In this document: piece after piece, positions 52,543 through 60,619 of the stretch
Layout: each line of letters begins with the position of its first letter
Numbering within the stretch: the stretch's first letter is position 1
Program-made: the position numbers and the translations under genes
Notes under the pieces: generated by a model
What the model was told of the DNA's origin: nothing
What the model saw: only the letters and a program-made list of their open reading frames with translations
Databases searched by the model: none
Assembly: GCA_016938685.1 (NCBI GenBank)
Contig: JAFGUD010000235.1
Location: forward strand, 1-64,000
DNA: 64,000 nucleotides
Source: Bacteroidales bacterium
Lineage (GTDB): Bacteria > Bacteroidota > Bacteroidia > Bacteroidales > JAFGUD01
Direction of reading: 5' to 3'

Positions 52543-55077
52543 CTAATAATCCCATTTCTTTTTATAAGAACTAAAATTACTAAGTCCAATTTTTACCGAA
52601 AAATCAGCATTTGAAAGATTATTATCTGCTGTAACAGCATAAATACCAAATCGAAACAATTCTGTTTTAATTCTGAAGACCTTTTCAAGTCCGGCAAACA
52701 TTTCATAATGATAAAAATCTTCATTTGGAATAAGCAAACTAGCACCACCAAAAGCAATTGATAATTTCAAATACTTAAAAAGCGGAACTTTGTTCAATAA
52801 ACTTCCATTAAAATGATGCACATAATTCGCTTGCAAAAATTCGCTATTGGTGCTGAAAATTGAAGGCAATAATTGCATTGATGTGACAGGGCTGGAAAAA
52901 AACAACTGATCGGAACCACGAAAATATTTATATTCCAAAAGCCTCAAATTACTTGTATTTAAAAACTTACCAACTTTTAACTGCCAGCGACTTTCACCAA
53001 ATCTGGCAAGAGTAAAAATTCCTTTAGAACCAAGTTCTACATAGTCAAAATTAACTTCGCTGTTGAACAAATTCGGAATTCCTTTGCGATAAGTAAAAGT
53101 AATTTCAGGCAAATCAGACCCAATAATAATTTTTCTATTCCCTTTTATAATATATTTCTGCGCAGGAACATATTTCAAATCAAGCTGCACTTCAGTTTTT
53201 ATATATTGCTCAAAATCAATTGGTTCATTAAGCTCACCAAACAAAAAATCAGACCAATTAGATAATTGCAGGTTGTTTATTGGTATTTGGTTAGAATATA
53301 AAAAGCCAAGTTCAGCATATAATCCATTAACAATTTCCATTCTCTGTTTTATGGCAAAAGTTTTATTTCTAACGTAATTACTTCTGCTGAAAATTTGTTC
53401 AAACGAAGCATAATTATTTATAACGTCGTAATAATCTCCAATTTCCACATAAGTACGAACAAACTTCTTGGGGAAATATGTTAACCCAAATCCAAACTTT
53501 CCTTTAACATCCTTATTTTTAAAGCCATAATCAATCTGAAATTTTATTTCAGCAATCATGTCATTACTAAATCTTTTTTGAATATCAACCGGTAATTTAT
53601 GCCTATACCCTCCAATACCAAAGGGATTAACCTGTTCCAACAGTCCACCAACATACCACTGAGTACCATTATAATGATTTTTTCGTCCAAATCCAACTAA
53701 CGGAGTCCACCAAGTAAGCCTGTTAAATAAACTATCTTGTTCATCAAGATACTCATCGCTTGTATAGTAACTTTTTATGCTGTCAGTTTTATCGATAAAT
53801 TCCAACTCGTTTTCTTTCAGAGCAATCGGACGATTATCTCCCCAAAACAAGCTATCTTTATCCATTGCATCTTCTTGATAAGTAATTATTTCATTATTGA
53901 AAATTTTATTATTAATTTCTTGATTAATTACGTAATCTTTCCTAATTATTTTGGTATTTCCCAGAACGATATTGTCTTTTCCATTAGCAATTGTATATAT
54001 GATTTCGGTTCTAACAGGAAGATAAATACTATCTCCAAACCGTTGATAATTCTGAATAATATTGAATTTTTGATAATTAAGCAAAGCTTGTTCATTTATA
54101 TATAAATCAACGCTCAACAAAGCCCAAGAACTATCTTCAATATAAATATTTCCGTAAAATAAAGCACTTACTTCATTTTTAGGTTCTACTTTAATTTTAT
54201 TAATTTTCACTCCATTTTCGTAAAAAGAAGTATTAAATTCGTAATTATAAAAAAGGTTTGAATTTGAAGCAATCGGGCTAACAATAGGTTGGTTGCAAAG
54301 ACTAGGTAAATCAAGCTGGTTTTGATAAAAATTAAAATCTGCACTTGCTACATTTTTGTAAAACACAAAAGGATTTTCGTATGTATAATAATTTGCTGCT
54401 ATATCCATCTCCCCGTATTCTGCACCAACAACAATTGACCTTCCATAATCCAGAGGTTTTTCCTCCGTAAAATCGTGATAAGCTAAAACAACTTCTTTGT
54501 ATTTCTGCGGTCGTTTAAAATAAGTTTCAGCAACATATTCAATTAAATTCAGATTTTCTTTTTTTAGGTAAGTTTCAAAATCTTTTTCCTTCAAAGTGCT
54601 GTCCTGTTTTTTTTCTTCAAATTCATTTTCAATTGAAGTTTTGACATAAGAAGTACACTCAAAATTTTCAACACTTGTTAAAAAAGAGCGTCGATTATTT
54701 CTAACATGTTTCATTATTTTTTTCGCCTTATCTGCCTTATTAGCAACAACTTCAATGCCCGGGATTTGAACATCTGTTTTTTGTAGAACCACGTTAACTA
54801 CAAGTTTTTGATTAGAACCAACGACAATTTCTTTTTCCAAAGTTTTATAACCAAGATAATTATATACTAATGTATATTTACCTTGTTTAAGCTCAATAAA
54901 ATAATTACCATTAAAATCAGCCGTTACGCCATAAGTGGAATTTTTAACATAAACAGTTGAAAAAGATAAGACAAGACTGTCTGAACCAGTTATTTTTCCG
55001 GAAATTGTTGAACCAAAACAAAAAGCAGGAACAATAAACAATAACAACAACAAAAGAGAAGTAAATTTTAATTTCAT
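52543..55077 (-). CDS. DUF5686 and carboxypeptidase-regulatory-like outer-membrane protein
   Basis: An 844-residue protein with a signal peptide (about 21, ...AFCFG), a carboxypeptidase-regulatory-like domain (~25-110), a DUF5686 region ('RNNRRSFLTSVENFECTSYVKT', about 125-145) and a long C-terminal beta-barrel with YNG and DYV-type strands. It is a common, uncharacterised Bacteroidota outer-membrane family. Its stop is close to the hairpin repeats and its promoter is divergent to that of the neighbouring secreted gene. Confidence 0.88.
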   Translation of the reverse strand: MKLKFTSLLLLLLFIVPAFCFGSTISGKITGSDSLVLSFSTVYVKNSTYGVTADFNGNYFIELKQGKYTLVYNYLGYKTLEKEIVVGSNQKLVVNVVLQKTDVQIPGIEVVANKADKAKKIMKHVRNNRRSFLTSVENFECTSYVKTSIENEFEEKKQDSTLKEKDFETYLKKENLNLIEYVAETYFKRPQKYKEVVLAYHDFTEEKPLDYGRSIVVGAEYGEMDIAANYYTYENPFVFYKNVASADFNFYQNQLDLPSLCNQPIVSPIASNSNLFYNYEFNTSFYENGVKINKIKVEPKNEVSALFYGNIYIEDSSWALLSVDLYINEQALLNYQKFNIIQNYQRFGDSIYLPVRTEIIYTIANGKDNIVLGNTKIIRKDYVINQEINNKIFNNEIITYQEDAMDKDSLFWGDNRPIALKENELEFIDKTDSIKSYYTSDEYLDEQDSLFNRLTWWTPLVGFGRKNHYNGTQWYVGGLLEQVNPFGIGGYRHKLPVDIQKRFSNDMIAEIKFQIDYGFKNKDVKGKFGFGLTYFPKKFVRTYVEIGDYYDVINNYASFEQIFSRSNYVRNKTFAIKQRMEIVNGLYAELGFLYSNQIPINNLQLSNWSDFLFGELNEPIDFEQYIKTEVQLDLKYVPAQKYIIKGNRKIIIGSDLPEITFTYRKGIPNLFNSEVNFDYVELGSKGIFTLARFGESRWQLKVGKFLNTSNLRLLEYKYFRGSDQLFFSSPVTSMQLLPSIFSTNSEFLQANYVHHFNGSLLNKVPLFKYLKLSIAFGGASLLIPNEDFYHYEMFAGLEKVFRIKTELFRFGIYAVTADNNLSNADFSVKIGLSNFSSYKKKWDY

Positions 55078-55093
55078 TATTAAAAATTTTAGG

Positions 55094-55101
55094 CAAAGTT
55101 A
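55094..55101 (-). promoter_or_regulatory. Promoter -7 element of the DUF5686 gene
   Basis: On the minus strand TAACTTTG, a full match to TAnnTTTG, 16 bases before the ATG. Confidence 0.5.
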
Positions 55102-55217
55102 AAATATAATTCTGTGTGACGGTTGAATTAAAGAAAAGTTACTACACAAATCTTCATTTTTACATAAATTTAACTTAACAGAATATACGAAGAAAGTCTT
55201 ATTATTATTTTTTGTTT

Positions 55218-55225
55218 TAACTTTG
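55218..55225 (+). promoter_or_regulatory. Promoter -7 element of the secreted GATase-like gene
   Basis: TAACTTTG, a full match to TAnnTTTG, 19 bases before the ATG. It carries the same box as the divergent gene. Confidence 0.5.
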
Positions 55226-55244
55226 TTGCAAATAATACAGACTT

Positions 55245-56504
55245 ATGAATAAGATTTTAACTTTAATTTTAGGCATTCTACTAACAACAAACCTTTTTGC
55301 TTCTAGCATTTTAGTACCCATGGACGATTCCCAAACCAATCACCTAAAAGCTTATGGCGTTACTTTTTGGGTTTTAGAAAATGGCTTAGAATGTGACTGG
55401 CTTTTAAATTATCGCGATGGTAGTTTTTTGCTTCCAGCAAGACCAGAAATTCAAGAAAAATGCATAATTTTCAACGTATCTTATGAAGTAATTTCAGATG
55501 CCGAAGTAAACAGCATATTTTCTTATATCTCTAAGCCTGAAATTAACATGGACAAGGTAAAACTCCAAAAAGCTCCACGTGTTGCAGTATATGCTCCCAA
55601 AACTTATCAACCCTGGGATGATGCAGTTATGATGGTTTTGGAATATGCTGAAATTCCATACGATGTAGTTTACGACGAAGAAGTATTACGCGGAGATCTT
55701 AATAATTACGATTGGCTTCACTTGCATCACGAAGATTTTACAGGTCAATACGGTAAATTTTGGGCTTCGTACAGAAATGCATCATGGTATCAGGATCAAG
55801 TAATAGAATCAGAAACACAAGCAAAAAAATTAGGATACTCAAAAGTATCTCAGCTAAAACTTGACGTAGCTCTTACTATAAAACAATGGATTTTTAACGG
55901 AGGGTTTTTATTTGCAATGTGCTCAGGAACAGATTCTTACGACATAGCGCTTGCCGCCGAAGGAGTAGATATTTGTCAGCCAATGTTCGACGGCGACCCA
56001 ATTGATGCAGATGCACAAAGTAAGCTGGATTATTCAAAAACCTTAGCTTTTCAGAATTTTAAGATAAGTACAAATCCTTATGAATATGAATTTTCTGATA
56101 TTGATGTTACTAATTATAGACCCATTAAAAATGAAGAAGACGACTATTTTACATTATTTGAATTTTCGGCAAAATGGGACCCAATTCCAACAATGTTAAC
56201 TCAATGTCAAACAAAAATTTTAGAAGGTTTTATGGGTCAAACTACTGCTTTTAATAAAGATTTAATAAAACCAAACGTTATCATTATGGGTGAATACAAA
56301 GTAGCAAATGAAACACGATACATTCATGGCGAATATGGTCAGGGAACCTGGACTTTTTATGGAGGACACGACCCCGAAGATTATCGTCATTTGGTTGGGG
56401 ATCCACCAACAGAATTACAATTGCACCCAAATTCTCCAGGCTATAGACTTATTTTAAATAACATACTATTTCCTGCTGCCGAAAAGAAAAAAAGGAAAAC
56501 CTGA
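55245..56504 (+). CDS. Secreted protein often named 'asparagine synthetase B', GATase1-like fold predicted
   Basis: A 419-residue protein with a signal peptide (about 18-20, ...LFASS). It starts 'ILVPMDDSQTNHLKAYG' and contains 'QPWDDAVMMVLEYAEIPYDVVYDEEVL', 'WLHLHHEDFTGQYGKFWASYR', and 'GGFLFAMCSGTDSYDIALAAEG' with Cys226 in a nucleophile-elbow-like turn, as in class I glutamine amidotransferase-like folds. I recall this family in Bacteroidota databases under the name asparagine synthetase B. It has no ATP-pyrophosphatase or N-terminal Cys domain of that enzyme and is exported, so that name is probably wrong. Function unknown. Confidence 0.8.
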   Translation: MNKILTLILGILLTTNLFASSILVPMDDSQTNHLKAYGVTFWVLENGLECDWLLNYRDGSFLLPARPEIQEKCIIFNVSYEVISDAEVNSIFSYISKPEINMDKVKLQKAPRVAVYAPKTYQPWDDAVMMVLEYAEIPYDVVYDEEVLRGDLNNYDWLHLHHEDFTGQYGKFWASYRNASWYQDQVIESETQAKKLGYSKVSQLKLDVALTIKQWIFNGGFLFAMCSGTDSYDIALAAEGVDICQPMFDGDPIDADAQSKLDYSKTLAFQNFKISTNPYEYEFSDIDVTNYRPIKNEEDDYFTLFEFSAKWDPIPTMLTQCQTKILEGFMGQTTAFNKDLIKPNVIIMGEYKVANETRYIHGEYGQGTWTFYGGHDPEDYRHLVGDPPTELQLHPNSPGYRLILNNILFPAAEKKKRKT

Positions 56505-56581
56505 AGAGCATGTAAATCTCATTCATTGAGCCAAAGAATGAAAGAAATAATAATAAACAACTAAAAAGACAATTTCTGAAA

Positions 56582-56609
56582 AAATAGCCGAATTATCGGC
56601 TATTTATTT
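56582..56609. terminator. Bidirectional terminator
   Basis: AAATAGCCGA / TCGGCTATTT with a 4-base loop, T-rich on the right and A-rich on the left. The right arm covers the last bases of the proline dehydrogenase gene. Confidence 0.8.
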
Positions 56610-57778
56610 TCTGTTTTTCTGCGTTGTTTTTCAGAAGTAAAAAGCTGAAGTTCTCTTGATGTTTGTCCTGCAACAGAAGTGTTTTCTTCGGTTCTACGCA
56701 GCAAATAGGGCAAAACATGTTTTATTGGTCCGTAAGGAGTATATTTAGCAACATTATAACCTGCTTTTGCCAAATTGAATGTAATATTATCACTCATTCC
56801 GTAAAGTTGAGAGAAAAAACATCTTGAATCATCTTTTGCTAAACCGTTTTGGCTCATTAGTTCTGTCAAAAAACGACTACTTTTTTCATTATGAGTAGCA
56901 TTAAAAATTGAGATTCTATCGATATGCTCCACCGAAAATTTAAGAGCAGCATTAAAAGCATCGTCTGTATCTAGTTTAGTATTATGAATAGGGTCAGGAT
57001 ATCCTAATTTCTGAGCCAATTCTCTCTCTTTTTCCATATACGCACCACGAACAAATTTAACACCTATAAAAATATTATCCGAAATTGCTTTTTGATACAA
57101 ATCCTTCAAAAAATCAAGTCTGTCTTTGCGATACATTTGAAGAGTATTATAAACAATAGCTTTTTCCTTATTAAATTCTTGCATCATTTCATAAACAACA
57201 ATGTCGATAAAATTCTGATAAGCAACATCTTCTGCATCAATCATAATGGGCATATCTAAATCATAAGCTTTTTGACAAAGAGTTTTTACTCTGGTTCTGA
57301 ATTTTTCGGTTTCAAGAATTTCCTCTTCTGTTAAGTGCTCTTTTCTGCCTGCTTTACGCAAAACATCAGGATAACAAAAAGCAGTTGGTTTAAACACTGC
57401 ATAAGGGATATTAGAATTTGTAGCAGCATTATCAATTGTTCTTAACGTTTCTTTTAATGCTGCATCAATTTTAGCTTCTGTATCTCCACCTTCAACAGAG
57501 TAATCAAGGATTGTTTTAACATTAAATTTAGCTAATTTTTCAACAAGAGGATTACAAGATTCTAGTGTTTCACCACCTACAAAATGTTGATAAATTGTAG
57601 GTCTAACAGCCCAGCCAATAGGAAAATGAATAGCAATAGCAGTATTTATTAAAGCGTTTCCAACTTTTACCATTGAATTTTTACCAATCATTTTAAATAA
57701 AAAAACAGCCTTATTCAATTCTTTGTCTGTTTTCCAATCGAATGCAATTTTTGTGTCATTAAAATTTATTTGTTCCAT
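56600..57778 (-). CDS. Proline dehydrogenase (monofunctional)
   Basis: A 392-residue FAD-dependent PRODH barrel that oxidises proline to 1-pyrroline-5-carboxylate. Visible are 'DYSVEGGDTEAKIDAALKETL', 'MIDAEDVAYQNFID', 'IGVKFVRGAYMEKERELAQKLGYPDPIH', 'FNATHNEKSSRFL' and the C-terminal 'PYLLRRTEENTSVAGQ', which carries the substrate-binding RR. It lacks the aldehyde dehydrogenase half of PutA. It stands alone and P5C dehydrogenase is not in the window. Confidence 0.94.
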   Translation of the reverse strand: MEQINFNDTKIAFDWKTDKELNKAVFLFKMIGKNSMVKVGNALINTAIAIHFPIGWAVRPTIYQHFVGGETLESCNPLVEKLAKFNVKTILDYSVEGGDTEAKIDAALKETLRTIDNAATNSNIPYAVFKPTAFCYPDVLRKAGRKEHLTEEEILETEKFRTRVKTLCQKAYDLDMPIMIDAEDVAYQNFIDIVVYEMMQEFNKEKAIVYNTLQMYRKDRLDFLKDLYQKAISDNIFIGVKFVRGAYMEKERELAQKLGYPDPIHNTKLDTDDAFNAALKFSVEHIDRISIFNATHNEKSSRFLTELMSQNGLAKDDSRCFFSQLYGMSDNITFNLAKAGYNVAKYTPYGPIKHVLPYLLRRTEENTSVAGQTSRELQLFTSEKQRRKTENK

Positions 57779-57838
57779 TTATATTCTTTTTTGTAATATA
57801 TAATAAATCAATCCGTTAATATATTTTTTTCAGGCGAG

Positions 57839-57846
57839 CAAAAATA
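57839..57846 (-). promoter_or_regulatory. Promoter -7 element of the proline dehydrogenase gene
   Basis: On the minus strand TATTTTTG, a full match to TAnnTTTG, 60 bases before the ATG. Confidence 0.5.
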
Positions 57847-57913
57847 GAATAATTTACAGATATAGATTGATTTTTACAATGTGTTTTTCAGCATATTAAG
57901 AAAGAGGCGGGAA

Positions 57914-60619
57914 TTAATTAAATTTTACACCAACCACAAGAACGTCGTCAACTTGTTTTTTTGTTCCTTTTAGGTTGATAAATAATTTTTTCAGCTCGTC
58001 AGCTTGTTTATTAAAAGGTAAAGGTGATACTTTTTTAAGGATTTCAATAAAATTAGACAGACCTAATTTATGGTTGATTTTATAGTCAATTTGATTGATA
58101 AAACCATCTGAGAACAAATAAACAACATCACCTTTTTTATAATCTATTTTTTTCAATAAAAAGGGTTCATCAAAAAACTCAGAATAACCACCAATAGAAA
58201 AATTATTAGCATCTAACTCTATACTATCACCTTTTCGGATAATGACTATTGTTTGTCTGGCTGCGCTATATTCAATTGTTGTTTTATTTTTATCGTAAGC
58301 AATTAAACTTATGTCAAAACTATCCTGAATCTGACGTTCGTTGTTTTTCATGCCTAAAAGCTTAACATATCGTTCTCTAACTTTCTCCAAAACTAAAGAT
58401 GGGCTACTATCATTTCCGTTAATTTCAGAAAAAACATCTTCAAAAGTAGTTAGGATTAAAAAGCTTAAAAATGTTCCGGTTACATTTTGACCTGTGCTGT
58501 CAATAGCACTGATAAAAATTTTATCATCAAATTCATATCTAGCCCAGAAATCGCCACTAACAATATCTTTTGGAATTGAAACTTCAAAAAAATCGGCGTT
58601 GGAAATTGTCAGTTGTCTTCCAAAAATAGTTTTGTGAATATTTACTGCATATCTAATACTTGAATCAATATCAGATTTCTTTTGCAGAAGTTGATTTTTG
58701 TGACGGGTAATTTTATGTTGTTGAGCTTCAAGAGTATTATTTGTAACAGAAATCTCTTCTCTTCTGCTAACCAACTCTTCGTTTAAATCTTCAACTTTTT
58801 TAGCAGAAATTTTCAATTCATCAATTTTAGTATCAAGTTCGGCTGATTTAGACACAAGTTCATCTTTCTGGATATAAACAAGTTGAGTTCTTTTTTCTAT
58901 TATACCTTCTAAATTTTTATTTATATTTTCAAGATTCCAGTAATAATAGTAATTATCGTACATAACATCAATTTGCGAAGAAAGATCTTCAAAAATAGTA
59001 ATTTGTTCTGCAGAAAACTTTGAGTTTTTGCCAATGACAAACATTGATTTTATTTTTCCGTTTAAGAACAATGGCATTGACAAATAATATTCTCCATCAA
59101 AATTTATAACACTATTTTTACTGTTATTTACGGATTTTTGAATTACTTCAGGAGATATATCAGATACAATATTTTGCTCCAATTTAGCAAACGCAACACC
59201 GGCTTCTGTCTTTTTACACTCACAAAATCCTTCGCTTCCTCTAATTACTAAAAACTCAGCGATTTCAGCATTAAACTCTTTTCCTATAATACCAACTCCC
59301 TCAGCCAAATCAAAAGAAGGAATTTTTAATAACTCATTTCTTATTCTGTTTAATATCTGAAACCGATTAGAAATTGTATTAATCTTTGTTTCAGCAATTG
59401 AATAATTTAGAGCCAAAAAAACACTATGACTAATAAAAAAAATAAGTAATCCGGTATTTAATAAATAAGCTGTATTAATAATTGTCAGATTGAACAATAT
59501 ATCGTTTATCATACCAATTAGAAAAACAGTCATCCCAAAGAAAGAATAGATAATATTAGGTATTTTTTTTAATAGTCCTCTTAGTAAAACAATATTAATA
59601 TAAAAAAACAAAAATAATCCCAGCCCCATAAATGGTAATAACGTATACGAATATATACGGCAAGGCGTTACTAAAACAACAATTGCACCAGCAATTGAAC
59701 TAACTAACAACACATAATAAACATATTTATTGATAATTTTATAATCACGAAACAAATACCATATAAAAAGAATAAAAAAAACAGCTCGACCATAGTTACC
59801 AATAAAATCAATTTTTTTTGTTAACTCCCAGTAAGAAATATCCGGGAAAAGTCGCATAAACAACATTTCACCATTAACAATTTCAAATAATAAAGTGATA
59901 ATAATGGCAAGACTAAAAAAAAGGTAAGCCGGATTTTGACGACGAAAGAAAAATGTAAGAAGAAAAAATATTGCAAATATTATTTCAGCACCGATAATTA
60001 TATAGGAATAAATTAAATTTCCTCGTACCTTAGTCATCACTTTTTCAACCGATCCAAAAGATACATTTTCTTGAATTCCACCTAGTCTATGTGAAAAATT
60101 ACTTACCTGAATAACAACATCTATTGTGTCAGAAGAAGATTCTATGAAAAATTCTCTTGGAATAGTTTTAGGAATTGATTCTTCAGGCGATTTCCCAACT
60201 TTCCCTATTTCATCAATAGGTTCTCCGTCAATCCAAATTTTATACGAAGAAATAACTTGCCTAACTTTTAGAACATATTGTCCTTGTGGCACTAAAATTT
60301 TAACATGAAAAGTAGCAAATCCATGCCCTCCAATTTTTTTGCCTTCTTCTATCTCATATTCCTGCCAAGTATTATTTATTTTGATATATCTAATAGAATC
60401 CTTTGGATAATTTTGAATTTCCTGAGGAGTAAGTAATTGATCCCAATAAAACTCCCAATTTCCATGAACTGAATAAATAGAATTTGAGTTAAAATCAGAA
60501 AGGTTCAGCACGCCTTTGTCAACCAAAACAGCATCGTTTTTTTCGTTTTTGCATGAGCTAAAAATAAAAGTAACAAAAACGAAAACGCCAAACAATATGT
60601 ACTTAACTAATTGTTTCAT
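57914..60619 (-). CDS. 7TMR-DISM receptor with C-terminal SpoIIE/PP2C domain (third in operon)
   Basis: A 901-residue protein: lipobox FSSC (Cys23), a periplasmic 7TMR-DISM jelly-roll domain (~30-195, 'HGNWEFYWDQLLTP'), about seven membrane helices (~200-400), a GAF-like region (~425-560), a coiled coil (~560-655) and a SpoIIE domain (~665-901). In the phosphatase the metal-binding Asp residues are kept (PKDIVSGDFW, IDSTG, FSDGF, QVDDVLVVG). The loop that reads GHGVPGA in active relatives is GQNVTGTF here. Probably a ligand-sensing phosphatase. Its ATG overlaps the stop of the preceding gene (ATGA). Confidence 0.87.
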   Translation of the reverse strand: MKQLVKYILFGVFVFVTFIFSSCKNEKNDAVLVDKGVLNLSDFNSNSIYSVHGNWEFYWDQLLTPQEIQNYPKDSIRYIKINNTWQEYEIEEGKKIGGHGFATFHVKILVPQGQYVLKVRQVISSYKIWIDGEPIDEIGKVGKSPEESIPKTIPREFFIESSSDTIDVVIQVSNFSHRLGGIQENVSFGSVEKVMTKVRGNLIYSYIIIGAEIIFAIFFLLTFFFRRQNPAYLFFSLAIIITLLFEIVNGEMLFMRLFPDISYWELTKKIDFIGNYGRAVFFILFIWYLFRDYKIINKYVYYVLLVSSIAGAIVVLVTPCRIYSYTLLPFMGLGLFLFFYINIVLLRGLLKKIPNIIYSFFGMTVFLIGMINDILFNLTIINTAYLLNTGLLIFFISHSVFLALNYSIAETKINTISNRFQILNRIRNELLKIPSFDLAEGVGIIGKEFNAEIAEFLVIRGSEGFCECKKTEAGVAFAKLEQNIVSDISPEVIQKSVNNSKNSVINFDGEYYLSMPLFLNGKIKSMFVIGKNSKFSAEQITIFEDLSSQIDVMYDNYYYYWNLENINKNLEGIIEKRTQLVYIQKDELVSKSAELDTKIDELKISAKKVEDLNEELVSRREEISVTNNTLEAQQHKITRHKNQLLQKKSDIDSSIRYAVNIHKTIFGRQLTISNADFFEVSIPKDIVSGDFWARYEFDDKIFISAIDSTGQNVTGTFLSFLILTTFEDVFSEINGNDSSPSLVLEKVRERYVKLLGMKNNERQIQDSFDISLIAYDKNKTTIEYSAARQTIVIIRKGDSIELDANNFSIGGYSEFFDEPFLLKKIDYKKGDVVYLFSDGFINQIDYKINHKLGLSNFIEILKKVSPLPFNKQADELKKLFINLKGTKKQVDDVLVVGVKFN

